DNA from: Streptomyces sp. NBC_00250
GTDB lineage: Bacteria > Actinomycetota > Actinomycetes > Streptomycetales > Streptomycetaceae
Direction: 5' to 3'
Length of the DNA: 64,000 nt
NCBI RefSeq assembly: GCF_036192275.1
Contig: NZ_CP108088.1
Coordinates: 7,550,001 to 7,614,000 of the forward strand
The notes beneath the pieces are model-generated. The model was not told the origin of the DNA. It saw only the letters and a program-made list of their open reading frames with translations, and did no database searches. Positions 21,538 to 29,710 of this stretch are shown one piece after another. Position 1 is the stretch's first letter, and each line of letters opens with the position of its first letter. The translations under genes were made by a program, and so were the position numbers.

Positions 21538-22116
21538 TCAGTGGAGGAACCCGGAGGTGGGCCTGAAGCGGTACCTGTCCTCCGGGTCGACCTGCTCGTC
21601 GATGTCGGTGAAGTAGAACGACGTCGTCGTGCCGGCCACCACATCGAGGAGGAACCGGCTGCAGGAAACCGGGTGGGCCTCCCAGAGGGGGCCGCGGCCC
21701 TCGTTGAGGACGACCTCCCACTCCTCCGGTTCGGCACCGGGCCGGACCAGCCAGTACAGGAAGTGCCCCGCACCCTCCACATACCCCCAGGGCACCAGCC
21801 TGACGTCGCCCTCCTCGATCTCCGCCGGTTTCTCCTCGCCGACCGCCCAGAGGCCGGCGAGGATCTCGTCGCGCTCCGCGGTCTGGGCGACCAGGTCGTA
21901 CAGGGGATCCGGGCAGTCCGGTTCCAGCAGCCAGATCGTCCCCGCGAAGACCCCGCCCCCATACGTCTCGACGAGTCGCTTGTAGTCGGCGGGCAGGGGG
22001 GTGCCCAGGGACTCTTCCGTGGCGGCCCATCGCACGGTCCGGACGTCCTCGGGCGGTGGGCAGAGGCGTACCAGAGGCGCGACGAAACCGTCGTGGTTCT
22101 CGTGATCGGCAAGCAT
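21538..22116 (-). CDS. SMI1/KNR4 (SUKH) family protein
   Basis: Acidic soluble protein of 192 residues. The SUKH fold is recognisable from WAATEESLGTPLPADYKRLV and the following GGGVFAGTIWLLEP in the first half. SUKH proteins are commonly immunity proteins for contact-dependent or polymorphic toxins, but many streptomycete copies are solitary. No toxin gene lies next to it, so an orphan immunity or general binding role is likely. The start at MLADHEN has GGTGGGGG just upstream; the reading frame extends further but overlaps the promoter region of padR. Confidence 0.82.
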   Translation of the reverse strand: MLADHENHDGFVAPLVRLCPPPEDVRTVRWAATEESLGTPLPADYKRLVETYGGGVFAGTIWLLEPDCPDPLYDLVAQTAERDEILAGLWAVGEEKPAEIEEGDVRLVPWGYVEGAGHFLYWLVRPGAEPEEWEVVLNEGRGPLWEAHPVSCSRFLLDVVAGTTTSFYFTDIDEQVDPEDRYRFRPTSGFLH

Positions 22117-22197
22117 GCCCCCACCCTGCACCATCCCGGCGGGCCGGTCGCCGGAGGATCGGCAGAGCAGTCGGCATGCTTGCTCGTCGAACAGTTC

Positions 22198-22217
22198 CGA
22201 TATATCGTTGATGCATC
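22198..22217 (+). promoter_or_regulatory. paired palindromes upstream of padR
   Basis: CGATATATCG (22198-22207) is a perfect 10-bp palindrome and GATGCATC (22210-22217) a perfect 8-bp palindrome. They are separated by TT and lie 43-62 bases before the padR ATG. This is a likely PadR operator over the promoter. Confidence 0.55.
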
Positions 22218-22259
22218 GCGACAGTTCAGAGAATGAAACCCGATGGAAGGAGCGTTGCG

Positions 22260-22871
22260 ATGCGTTCACATGGACACGAGTACGGAAACGGACACGGAGC
22301 CGGCCGTGGAGGCTGCGGCCCCGGGCCTCGTGGTGACTTCGAGGGGCGGCGGGCGTTCGGGCCCTTCGGGCCGGGCTTCGGTGGCGGCGGGCCCTTCGGT
22401 GGCGGACACGGTCGCGGTGGCGGCCGGGGACGGGCGCGGCGCGGCGACGTGCGTGCCTCGATCCTGGCGCTGCTCAAGGACCGCCCGATGCACGGCTACG
22501 AGATGATCCGGGAGATCGGCGAGCGCAGCGACGGGGCCTGGAAGCCCAGTCCCGGCTCGGTGTACCCGACGCTTCAGATGCTGGAGGACGAGGGGCTGAT
22601 CACCAGCGCGAGCGAGGGCGGCAAGAAGCTGTTCACGCTCACCGACACCGGGCGCGCCGAGGCCGACGGGGGCCCCGATGCTCCCTGGGAGGAGGCCGGG
22701 CGCGGTGTCGACTGGGAGGCCTTGAACGAGGTCCGGCAGGCAGGCTTCGGTCTGATGGAGGCGTTCGGGCAGGTCTGGAAGACCGGCACCCCCGAGCAGC
22801 GGCAGAAGGCGGTCGGCGTGATCAACGAGGCCCGCAAGAAGCTGTACCTGATCCTGGCCGACGAGCAGTGA
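22260..22871 (+). CDS. PadR-family transcriptional regulator
   Basis: Regulator of 203 residues. A Gly-, Arg- and His-rich N-terminal tail (about 1-62, with GGGGPFGGGHGRGGGRG) precedes a PadR winged helix (about 64-145: ILALLKDRPMHGYEMIREI, PGSVYPTLQMLEDEGLI) and a C-terminal dimerisation helix. The low-complexity tail could bind metals or nucleic acid. AAGGAG at 22247-22252 selects the ATG at 22260. Palindromes upstream suggest autorepression. No efflux pump, the usual PadR partner, is adjacent. Confidence 0.88.
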   Translation: MRSHGHEYGNGHGAGRGGCGPGPRGDFEGRRAFGPFGPGFGGGGPFGGGHGRGGGRGRARRGDVRASILALLKDRPMHGYEMIREIGERSDGAWKPSPGSVYPTLQMLEDEGLITSASEGGKKLFTLTDTGRAEADGGPDAPWEEAGRGVDWEALNEVRQAGFGLMEAFGQVWKTGTPEQRQKAVGVINEARKKLYLILADEQ

Positions 22872-22900
22872 GCCCGTGCCCGTGAAGGGCCGGGAACGAC

Positions 22901-22936
22901 CGAAGGGCCCCGTGGCGGTCGCCACGGGGCCCTTTC
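22901..22936 (+). terminator. bidirectional terminator
   Basis: GGGCCCCGTGGC (22905-22916) pairs perfectly with GCCACGGGGCCC (22921-22932) around GGTC. Flanking CGAA/TTTCG extends it with a bulge. It lies between the convergent padR and SRPBCC genes. Confidence 0.85.
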
Positions 22937-22947
22937 GGCTGTGCGGA

Positions 22948-23376
22948 TCAGGCGACCAGGCCCGAAAGCTTGCGCAGCGACTCCGTCAGCGCCGCCGTCG
23001 CCGAGTCCTTCAGTTTGCCCGCCATCAGCGAGACCGCCGCGCCGGTGAACTCGCCGTCGATCCGCACCGTCGTCGCTTCCCCGTCCGCCGCCAGTGAGTA
23101 GCGCGTGGTGACGAGGACCCCCATCGGGCCCTTGCCCTTGATGGCGAGGGCCCGCTCGGCCTCCAGCTCCTCGACCGTCCAGAGCACCTCGGCGGGGAAG
23201 CCCATCAGCTTCATGTTCTCGGTGAAGGTGGCGCCCGTCTCCAGGGTCTCCGGGCCGCCGTTCGGGAAGTTGGTGTGGGTGGCGTTCCACTCGCCGTACG
23301 AGGGGAAGTCCACGAGCTGCGCCCAGACCTTTCCGGCCGGTGCCTCGATCCGTGCCTCCGCGCTGACTTCGGCCAT
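22948..23376 (-). CDS. SRPBCC (START-like) domain protein
   Basis: Protein of 142 residues filling the polyketide-cyclase/CoxG-type SRPBCC fold. It shows the opening EARIEAPAGKVWAQLVDF, a central beta sheet, and a C-terminal helix (DSATAALTESLRKLSGL). The fold makes a deep hydrophobic ligand cavity, so lipid or aromatic ligand binding is likely. No catalytic residue is evident and no biosynthetic cluster surrounds it. Confidence 0.85.
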   Translation of the reverse strand: MAEVSAEARIEAPAGKVWAQLVDFPSYGEWNATHTNFPNGGPETLETGATFTENMKLMGFPAEVLWTVEELEAERALAIKGKGPMGVLVTTRYSLAADGEATTVRIDGEFTGAAVSLMAGKLKDSATAALTESLRKLSGLVA

Positions 23377-23445
23377 GAGACCACCCCTTCACGCGTACCA
23401 ACTGGGTTCTGGTGTCGCGGAACGTAGCCGGGTGGCCGCGAACAT

Positions 23446-23661
23446 TCAATACTGATGAACCGTCAGTTCTGCTGCGGCCGGTCCCGCCCCGTCGCCGATC
23501 CACCAGATCTCGGACGCGTCGAAGCTGTCGGAGGCGCGCGGCGCCCCGTCCTCCTCGTGGCAGTGGAAGGCCGCCCAGAACAGATCGGCGGGCAGTGCCT
23601 CCCGGGGTGCGTACACCCGGTACACGTACTGCCGCCCGTCGAGCGCGAGCAGGGCCACCAT
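23446..23661 (-). CDS. small conserved-looking hypothetical protein
   Basis: A 71-residue protein whose composition (YVYRVYAPREALPADLFWA, then FHCHEEDGAP and EIWWIGDG) looks like a folded protein rather than a shadow frame. It is rich in aromatic residues and acidic. The open frame extends upstream to 24051, but the residues before 23670 are Arg-rich noncoding type. The start is uncertain: ATG at 23661 or GTG at 23670, neither with a good Shine-Dalgarno. It is on the same strand as the SRPBCC gene, 69 bases upstream of it. Confidence 0.5.
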   Translation of the reverse strand: MVALLALDGRQYVYRVYAPREALPADLFWAAFHCHEEDGAPRASDSFDASEIWWIGDGAGPAAAELTVHQY

Positions 23662-23866
23662 CCAGAACACGACCGGAAGACGTACGGGGGAGGGCCTGTG
23701 GTTGCGTCGGGGGCGCAAAGCAAGGCGGCGCGCGCCCCGTGGGGGCAACGCGCGCGATCTCATCCGTAAGGAGGAGGAACCGCGCGCACGTGCCCAACTC
23801 CGGTGGGATGCGGACATGCTTCTCCCTGGCGATGCCCCGGCCGCCCGGGCCTGATGAGGTGGGAGG

Positions 23867-24559
23867 GTGCACCGTCCCGTCCCGATTCCCCAGCAGCCAC
23901 TCCGGCAGCCCGCCGTCCCCGCCGCTCCGCGTGCGGAGCTCACGCCCTTTCTGGCGCCGTCCCTCAGGGCGGTCGTGACCGGCGCGCGCCGCCGAGCCCT
24001 CCGGGACGGGGACCGCCAGATCGACACCGCGCACCTCCTGCACTCGCTCATCGAGTCCGACTCCGACGTCGGTGCCGTCTTCGAGGGCGGTCATCAGCTC
24101 GCCCGGGTCCTCGGCTACCTCGCTCAGCGGTCCATCGGATACGGGCTTCGCTGGCAGCGCTCGGTCGAGGACTCCGGCGCCCGGCGCCTGCTGCCCGCCG
24201 CACGCGGGCCCGAGCCCCAGGGCGCCCGGGCCTCCGGCTGGTCGCCCGCCGCGTCCGCCGCCCTGGAGGAGGCCTTCCGGCGCGCCGCGGAACGCGGTGA
24301 GAACCAGGCACGCGGTCTCGACCTCCTCGCCGTCATCGCCGCCGATCCCGAGAGCAGGGCCGTCGAGGTGCTGCGCCGCGCCGGGGTCGATCCGGTCGCG
24401 CTGGCCGCCCACGCCGAAGCCGCTGCCGATCCGCGCATCGACCCGGGTGTCGATCCGGGAATCGACCCGTGTGTCGACGACCGGGTCGACGCCGGTGCGG
24501 GTGCTCCGGCGGAAGGCTCCGTTCCGTGGTCTGATGGCGAACCGTCTCAACAGGTGTAA
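23867..24559 (+). CDS. Clp N-terminal-domain-like protein
   Basis: Protein of 230 residues with two regions like the ClpA/ClpC N-terminal domain: RRRALRDGDRQIDTAHLLHS (about 40-60) and AFRRAAERGENQARGLDLL (about 135-153). It lacks any AAA+ ATPase module, so it may bind substrates or adaptors without unfolding them. The C-terminus (about 185-215) is a degenerate DPG/DPC repeat rich in Asp and Val. The start is GTG, with GAGGTGGGAG close upstream. Stand-alone Clp_N proteins are common in streptomycetes and not characterised. Confidence 0.75.
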   Translation: MHRPVPIPQQPLRQPAVPAAPRAELTPFLAPSLRAVVTGARRRALRDGDRQIDTAHLLHSLIESDSDVGAVFEGGHQLARVLGYLAQRSIGYGLRWQRSVEDSGARRLLPAARGPEPQGARASGWSPAASAALEEAFRRAAERGENQARGLDLLAVIAADPESRAVEVLRRAGVDPVALAAHAEAAADPRIDPGVDPGIDPCVDDRVDAGAGAPAEGSVPWSDGEPSQQV

Positions 24560-24600
24560 CGGGGGTTACGCCCCTGACCGGGTCCTGTCATCATGGCCCG

Positions 24601-25626
24601 ATGCACGCGTCTCAGGGGAGAAGCGCCGGCCTGGGACTAGCCCTGGCCTCGGCCTTCGCATTCGGTGGTTCAGGAGTGGCGGCCAAGCCGCTCATCGAGG
24701 CGGGACTCGACCCGCTCCATGTGGTGTGGCTCCGGGTCGCCGGCGCCGCACTCGTCATGCTCCCGGTGGCCTGGCGCCACCGCGACCTCCTGCGCCGCAA
24801 ACCCGCTCTCCTCGTCGGCTTCGGCCTGCTCGCCGTCGCCGGTGTCCAGGCCTTCTACTTCGCCTCGATCTCCCGCATACCCGTCGGCGTCGCGCTGCTC
24901 ATCGAGTACCTCGCCCCGGCCCTCGTCCTCGGCTGGGTCCGCTTCGTCCAGCGCCGGCCCGTCACCCGCGCCGCCGCCCTCGGAGTCGTCCTGGCCGTCG
25001 GCGGTCTCGCCTGTGTCGTCCAGGTCTGGTCCGGGCTCACCTTCGACCTCGTCGGACTGCTCCTGGCGCTCGCCGCCGCCTGCTGCCAGGTCGGCTACTT
25101 CGTCCTCTCCGACCAGGGCTCCGGCGAGGCCGAGCAGGCCGACCCCATCGGCGTCATCGCGTACGGGCTGCTCATCGGCGCCCTCGTCCTCACCGTCGTC
25201 GCCCGCCCGTGGGGCATGGACTGGGCGCTGCTCGGCGGCAGCGCCGACATGGACGGCAGTGCCGTGCCCGCGTGGCTTCTGCTCGGCTGGATCGTGCTGA
25301 TCGCGACCGTGCTCGCGTACGTCACCGGCGTCGTCTCGGTGCGCCGGCTGTCGCCGCAGGTGGCGGGTGTCGTGGCCTGTCTGGAGGCCGTCATCGCGAC
25401 CGTCCTCGCCTGGGTGCTGCTCGGTGAGCACCTCGACGCGCCGCAGATCATCGGCGGCGCGGTGGTCCTGGTCGGGGCCTTCATCGCCCAGTCCTCGACG
25501 CCGAAGGCGCCCGCGGCAGGACCCGTGGCGGGTTCGGCGGCGGATGCCGGTGCGGCGGATGTGGCGGATGTGGCGGGTGTGGCGGGTCGCGACGGCGAGT
25601 TGTCCGCCCGGCGGACCGCCCCGTAA
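24601..25626 (+). CDS. EamA/DMT family transporter
   Basis: Inner-membrane protein of 341 residues with ten hydrophobic helices in two EamA repeats (about 12-140 and 150-298), then a flexible Ala/Gly/Asp tail with [11 protein letters not shown] repeats. It probably exports amino acids or other small metabolites; the substrate cannot be read. CATCAT lies about 7 bases before the ATG, so the transcript may be leaderless. It is the first of three EamA genes within 6 kb. Confidence 0.88.
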   Translation: MHASQGRSAGLGLALASAFAFGGSGVAAKPLIEAGLDPLHVVWLRVAGAALVMLPVAWRHRDLLRRKPALLVGFGLLAVAGVQAFYFASISRIPVGVALLIEYLAPALVLGWVRFVQRRPVTRAAALGVVLAVGGLACVVQVWSGLTFDLVGLLLALAAACCQVGYFVLSDQGSGEAEQADPIGVIAYGLLIGALVLTVVARPWGMDWALLGGSADMDGSAVPAWLLLGWIVLIATVLAYVTGVVSVRRLSPQVAGVVACLEAVIATVLAWVLLGEHLDAPQIIGGAVVLVGAFIAQSSTPKAPAAGPVAGSAADAGAADVADVAGVAGRDGELSARRTAP

Positions 25627-25629
25627 GGT
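25600..25629 (+). promoter_or_regulatory. promoter for the leader ORF and second EamA gene
   Basis: TTGTCC (25600-25605), an 18-base spacer, and TAAGGT (25624-25629) overlapping the end of the first EamA gene. The expected start of transcription, about 7 bases on, coincides with the ATG at 25637. Confidence 0.6.
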
Positions 25630-25636
25630 GCCGATC

Positions 25637-25672
25637 ATGCATTCGACCGTGCTTCCGCCTCCCGCCGCCTAG
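25637..25672 (+). CDS. candidate leaderless leader peptide
   Basis: An 11-codon ORF encodes [11 protein letters not shown] and ends in TAG. Its ATG lies where transcription from the upstream promoter should begin, so it would be translated from a leaderless mRNA. The triple proline is a known context for ribosome stalling. Immediately after the stop codon an extended RNA hairpin begins, and the EamA gene follows. I infer a translation-coupled attenuator; no expression data support it. Confidence 0.45.
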   Translation: MHSTVLPPPAA

Positions 25673-25756
25673 CGCGCGCGGAGACCCTCCTCGACGAAGA
25701 CCGGGCTCGGCCGGGCGACTCCTCGCCCCCGAGCGGTTCGTCGCTGCCCGCGCGCG
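25673..25756 (+). promoter_or_regulatory. structured mRNA leader of the second EamA gene
   Basis: One long nested hairpin can form: 25673-25681 with 25748-25756 (9 bp), 25692-25698 with 25737-25743 (7 bp), 25705-25710 with 25729-25734 (6 bp) and 25713-25718 with 25723-25728 (6 bp, CTCC loop). Nothing in the gap is coding. It ends about 35 bases before the GGAG ribosome site of the transporter. Confidence 0.6.
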
Positions 25757-25802
25757 GAGCCGAGCGACCACCTTTCCCTCCTGTCTTCCACGGAGAAGTC
25801 AC

Positions 25803-26771
25803 GTGTCGAACTCTTCGGAATCCGCCCTGTCCGTCGGGCGGAGCCTGCTCTATCTGATCGTCGCCGGGATCGCCTGGGGCACGGCCGGCGCCGCCGCCTC
25901 GCTGATCTTCCGCATCAGCGACATGGGCCCGCTGGCCCTCTCCTTCTGGCGCTGCGTCGGCGGCCTGGTGCTCCTGCTCGGGGCGCTGGCCCTGAGGCCG
26001 CGGCGGGACACCGCCCGTACGGCCGGGGAATCGCGCGGTCGTAGGACGGCCCGCATCCTCGGGACGGGCATCGGCCTCACCGTCTTCCAGAGCGCCTACT
26101 TCGCCGCCGTCCAGGCCACCGGCCTCGCGGTCGGCACGGTCGTCACGCTGGGCGCGGGACCCGTCCTCATCGCGGTCGGCGCCCGGCTCACCATGGGCGA
26201 ACGCCTCGGCCGCGGCGGCATCACCGCCGTCATCGGGGCGCTCGCCGGCCTCGTCGTCCTCGTCCTCGGCGGCGGGGCCGCGGAGGTCCGGCCGCTGGGC
26301 GTCGTCCTCGCGGTCGTCTCGGCGGCCGGATACGCGGCGATCACCCTGCTCACGCGCTACCTCGGCCGTGACGGCGGCCGCACCGACGCCCTCTCCACCA
26401 CGACCTGGGCCTTCGCGATCGGGGCGGTCGGGCTGCTGCCCGCGGCCCTCGCCGAGGGACTCGTACCGCACACCGACGCGCCGGTGAGCGTGCTGCTGCT
26501 GCTCGTCTACGTGGCCGCCGTGCCGACCGCGCTCGCGTACGCGTTGTACTTCGCGGGCGCGGCCGTCGTCCGGGCAGCCACCGTCTCCGTGATCATGCTC
26601 CTGGAGCCGGTGAGCGCGGCGGTGATCGCCGTCTCGCTGCTCGGCGAGCGGCTCACCGCCGCCATCGTGCTCGGCACGCTGCTGCTGCTCGCCGCCGTCA
26701 CGGGCCTCGCGTTCGCGGAGGCACGGACGGCGGTGGCGGAGCGTCGGCGGGAGGAGGCGGTGGCGGTGTAG
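25803..26771 (+). CDS. EamA/DMT family transporter with RNA leader
   Basis: Membrane protein of 322 residues with ten helices in two EamA repeats (about 12-150 and 165-305). A conserved late segment reads [23 protein letters not shown], typical of RhtA-like exporters, so export of an amino acid or a toxic analogue is a reasonable guess. The start is GTG with GGAG at 25792-25795. A leader peptide ORF and hairpin lie between its promoter and the gene, suggesting control by translation state or a ligand. Confidence 0.88.
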   Translation: MSNSSESALSVGRSLLYLIVAGIAWGTAGAAASLIFRISDMGPLALSFWRCVGGLVLLLGALALRPRRDTARTAGESRGRRTARILGTGIGLTVFQSAYFAAVQATGLAVGTVVTLGAGPVLIAVGARLTMGERLGRGGITAVIGALAGLVVLVLGGGAAEVRPLGVVLAVVSAAGYAAITLLTRYLGRDGGRTDALSTTTWAFAIGAVGLLPAALAEGLVPHTDAPVSVLLLLVYVAAVPTALAYALYFAGAAVVRAATVSVIMLLEPVSAAVIAVSLLGERLTAAIVLGTLLLLAAVTGLAFAEARTAVAERRREEAVAV

Positions 26772-26781
26772 GCCGTCACCC

Positions 26782-26807
26782 GCGGTGGGGGTTCGCGCCC
26801 CCGCCGC
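26782..26807 (+). terminator. terminator between convergent genes
   Basis: A 10-bp stem (GCGGTGGGGG with CCCCCGCCGC, one G-T pair) has a 6-base loop and ends just before the stop of the next, minus-strand gene. Confidence 0.75.
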
Positions 26808-26809
26808 TG

Positions 26810-27454
26810 TCAGCCGGTGGTGCGGCGGCGCAGTTGGTGGGCCCGTGCCGCCGGATCGCCGGGGCCCTCGCGCTCGGCGAGGCGGTCCATGACTCGGTCC
26901 TGGATCTCGTGCGGCTTGTTGCCCGCGTACTTGAACTTGGCCCGCACCTCGGTCACCTCCAGGCGCAGCCCCCGGATTCCGGACAGCATGCGGCCGAACG
27001 GTGCCTCGCCGGGGACGGCGAGGGCCGTGCCGCCCTCCGGCTGGAAGTGGGCGACCTGGCGGTTGAGCAGCTCCGCCTTCTCCGCCGGATCGTCGACCAC
27101 GTGCGCGGTGCAGCGCAGCTGGACGGCGGCGTAGTACGAGGTGGGCGTGCCGTGCGTGGTCGGCGCGCCCTCCGGGGCCGTCCACGTGCCCGGCACGAAG
27201 ACGTAGTCGTCGACCACGCTGAGCAGCACCGTCGGGTTCGCCTCCAGGGCGCGCCACAACGGGTTCGGGCGGGCCAGGTGGGTCAGCACCCGGCCGTAAG
27301 GGCCGGGCCCGGCCTCGTACCGGAAGTGCATCGGCTGCACCCACGGCGGATCTCCGGGCAGGCCGTTCACGGCGAGCTGGCCGAAGTCGTGCCGGGCGAG
27401 CCAGTCGCGCCACTCGCCCTCGTCGTGGGGGGCGTCCCAGGGGTGGATCAGCAT
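26810..27454 (-). CDS. PaiB-like FMN-binding protein
   Basis: Protein of 214 residues matching the FMN-binding negative transcriptional regulator (PaiB) family: HDFGQLAVNGLPGDPPWVQPMHF, ARPNPLWRAL and a C-terminal KFKYAGNKPHEIQDRV. The split beta-barrel should bind FMN. PaiB acts in Bacillus on protease and sporulation genes; elsewhere an oxidoreductase role is likelier. A second split-barrel gene lies 79 bases upstream on the same strand, with a repeat-rich gap between them. Confidence 0.85.
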   Translation of the reverse strand: MLIHPWDAPHDEGEWRDWLARHDFGQLAVNGLPGDPPWVQPMHFRYEAGPGPYGRVLTHLARPNPLWRALEANPTVLLSVVDDYVFVPGTWTAPEGAPTTHGTPTSYYAAVQLRCTAHVVDDPAEKAELLNRQVAHFQPEGGTALAVPGEAPFGRMLSGIRGLRLEVTEVRAKFKYAGNKPHEIQDRVMDRLAEREGPGDPAARAHQLRRRTTG

Positions 27455-27533
27455 CGTCCGTCCGTCCTCGACATCGTCCGTGGCTCCGTCGTTCGTGGCT
27501 TCGTCGTCGGTGGGTTCGCCGCCGGTGGCTTCT

Positions 27534-28247
27534 CTAGAGCGCGGTCAGGTAGTCGGGCAGGGCGACGGCCGGGTCGAGGTCGTCGGCCGGGACCGGTGTG
27601 CCGTAGCCGCCGCGCACCGGGACGACCCCGGACCAGTAGGGGAGGGCGAGGTCCTCGGCGTCGTCGTTCGGGCCGCCGGTGCGGACCTTCGCCGAGACCT
27701 CGTTCAGGTCGAGGCGGATCACGGCCGTGGCGGCGAGCTCCTTGGTGTTCGCGGGGCGCGAGTCGGCGGAGCGGCCGGGGACGACGTGGTCGACCAGGGC
27801 GTCGAGGGCGATGCGCAGCTCCTCGGGGTCGGTGACCTGGTGGGCGGTGCCGAGTACCACGACCGAGCGGTAGTTGAGGGAGTGGTGGAAGGCGGAGCGG
27901 GCGAGTACGAGGCCGTCGACGTGGGTCACGGTCAGACAGACGGGCAGACCGGGGGCGGCCACGCCGTCGCCGGCCGCGCGCAGCGGCCGCGAGCCGGTCG
28001 AGCCGTGCACGTAGAGACGGTCGTCGACGCGGCCGAAGAGCGTCGGGAGCACGACCGGCGCGCCGTCCCGCACGAACCCGAGGTGGCAGACGTACGCCTC
28101 GTCGAGTATCGAGTGGACCAGCGCCTTGTCGTACGACGCGCGCTCGCGGGAGCGAGTGGGCACGGTCCGGTCGGTCGGCGCGTAGGTGTCGGCGACGGCA
28201 GCGGTCTCGGAGGTCTTCTCGGAGCTCGTGTCGGCGGTGGTGCTCAT
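27534..28247 (-). CDS. pyridoxamine 5'-phosphate oxidase family protein (Nim-like)
   Basis: Split-barrel flavoprotein of 237 residues. After a Thr/Ser-rich N-terminus comes the barrel: ALVHSILDEAYVCHLGF, APVVLPTLFGRVDDRLYVHGS and HHSLNYRSVVVLGTA. Related NimA proteins reduce nitroimidazoles, but a general FMN-dependent detoxification or heme-utilisation role is equally open. GGAG at 28253-28256 favours ATG 28247; ATG 28259 is an alternative. It is divergent from a MocR regulator whose predicted transcript starts only 35 bases away, so that regulator probably controls it. Confidence 0.85.
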   Translation of the reverse strand: MSTTADTSSEKTSETAAVADTYAPTDRTVPTRSRERASYDKALVHSILDEAYVCHLGFVRDGAPVVLPTLFGRVDDRLYVHGSTGSRPLRAAGDGVAAPGLPVCLTVTHVDGLVLARSAFHHSLNYRSVVVLGTAHQVTDPEELRIALDALVDHVVPGRSADSRPANTKELAATAVIRLDLNEVSAKVRTGGPNDDAEDLALPYWSGVVPVRGGYGTPVPADDLDPAVALPDYLTAL

Positions 28248-28275
28248 TGCGTACTCCATTGCACTAGTGCATATT
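28247..28275 (+). promoter_or_regulatory. mocR promoter with internal palindrome
   Basis: TTGCGT (28247-28252), a 17-base spacer and CATATT (28270-28275). The expected start of transcription is the GTG at 28283. The perfect palindrome TGCACTAGTGCA (28260-28271) fills the spacer and touches the -10 element, and it also covers the divergent gene's promoter. Confidence 0.6.
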
Positions 28276-28282
28276 CAGGTTT

Positions 28283-29617
28283 GTGCTAGGAGAGTATCGG
28301 ATCGAAGGTCGTCGCGCATCGGACATTGCCGCGAGCGTGGAGAGGGGGGTGGGTGACGGGTCCCTGCAGCCCGGTCAACTGCTACCACCCATGCGGGAGT
28401 TGGCTGCCACGCTCGGGGTGAACCCGAACACCGTCGCCGCCGCCTACCGCACCCTGCGGGAGCGTGGCGTCATCGAGACCGACGGGCGGCGCGGCAGCCG
28501 GGTGCGCCCGCGCCCCGCCACGACCGCGCGCGGCTCGATCCGGGTGGAGGCCCCCGCGGGTGTCCGCGACGTGAGCAACGGCAGCCCCGACCCCGTCCTG
28601 CTGCCGCCCCTCGGCGAGGCCTTCGCCGAGGTCGCCCGGAGGTACGCCGAACAGCCCGGCATGTACGGAGAGGCGCCCGTCGACGAGGAGTTCGGCCGCC
28701 TCGCGCGCGCCGCCTTCGACGCGGACGGGGTGCCGGACGGGCCCATCGGCGTCGCGTCCGGGTCCCTCGACGCCGTCGAGCGCGTGCTCGCCGTCCACCT
28801 CCGACCGGGCGACGCCGTCGCCGTCGAGGACCCGGGCTGGGGCAGCCTGCTCGATCTGGTGCCGGCGCTCGGGCTGCGTCCCGTGCCGATCGCCGTCGAC
28901 GACGAGGGTCCGTTGCCCGAGGAGGTCGAGCGGGCGATCCGGAAGGACGGGGCGCGGGCGGTGATCGTGACCGACCGGGCGCAGAACCCGACCGGCGCGT
29001 GTGTGACGGAGGAGCGGGCGCGGGAACTGCGGCGGGTTCTCGCCGGACATCCCGGCGTGCTGCTCATCGAGGACGACCACGGGCACGGCATCGTCGCGCA
29101 GCCGCTCCACCCGCTGGCCGGGGACACCGACCACTGGATGCTGATCCGCTCGGTCGCCAAGGCCTACGGGCCCGACCTGCGGATCGCCGCCTTCACCGGC
29201 GACGCCGAGACCGTCGACCGGGTGCTCGGCCGGCAGCGGCTCGGCCCCGGCTGGGTCAGCCGGCTCCTCCAGCGGACCGTCGCGCACCTCTGGGCCGCCG
29301 AGGCGGTGGACCCCGCCACCGTCGCGCGCTCGTACGGAAAGCGGCGCGACGGACTCGTGCGGGCGCTGGCCCGGCGGGGCGTCGAGGCCCATGGGCGCAG
29401 CGGCATGAACGTGTGGGTGCCGGTGCCCGACGAGACCGGAGCGGTGGCCCGGCTTCTCGCCGCGGGCTGGGCGGTCGCGCCGGGTGCCCGCTTCCGGATG
29501 GCCGCGGGGCCGGCCGTCCGGGTCACCGTGTCCGGCCTCGCCGTGGCGGACATCGAGCCGCTGGCCGATGCCGTGACGGCGGCGGCGGGGCCGGTGGTGG
29601 CGCGGAGTTATGGGTGA
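28283..29617 (+). CDS. MocR-type regulator (GntR fused to aminotransferase)
   Basis: Protein of 444 residues: an N-terminal GntR winged helix (about 8-75: SLQPGQLLPPMRELAATLGV, then TVAAAYRTLRERGVIE) joined to a fold-type I aminotransferase domain (about 95-440). PLP-site landmarks are present: TDRAQNPTG, then LIEDDHGHGI and SVAKAYGPDLRIA containing the PLP lysine. MocR proteins sense PLP or amino-acid ligands; the divergent split-barrel gene of the PNPOx superfamily is a typical partner. The transcript appears leaderless. Confidence 0.9.
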   Translation: MLGEYRIEGRRASDIAASVERGVGDGSLQPGQLLPPMRELAATLGVNPNTVAAAYRTLRERGVIETDGRRGSRVRPRPATTARGSIRVEAPAGVRDVSNGSPDPVLLPPLGEAFAEVARRYAEQPGMYGEAPVDEEFGRLARAAFDADGVPDGPIGVASGSLDAVERVLAVHLRPGDAVAVEDPGWGSLLDLVPALGLRPVPIAVDDEGPLPEEVERAIRKDGARAVIVTDRAQNPTGACVTEERARELRRVLAGHPGVLLIEDDHGHGIVAQPLHPLAGDTDHWMLIRSVAKAYGPDLRIAAFTGDAETVDRVLGRQRLGPGWVSRLLQRTVAHLWAAEAVDPATVARSYGKRRDGLVRALARRGVEAHGRSGMNVWVPVPDETGAVARLLAAGWAVAPGARFRMAAGPAVRVTVSGLAVADIEPLADAVTAAAGPVVARSYG

Positions 29618-29710
29618 GCCTTGGGGGGGGTGTGCGGTGCCTCCGCTCTCCGTGCCTGGACCGCACCAGCGGCGGGGGGTGCGCCTGGGTGCGGGTTCAG
29701 GCGCGGAAGC

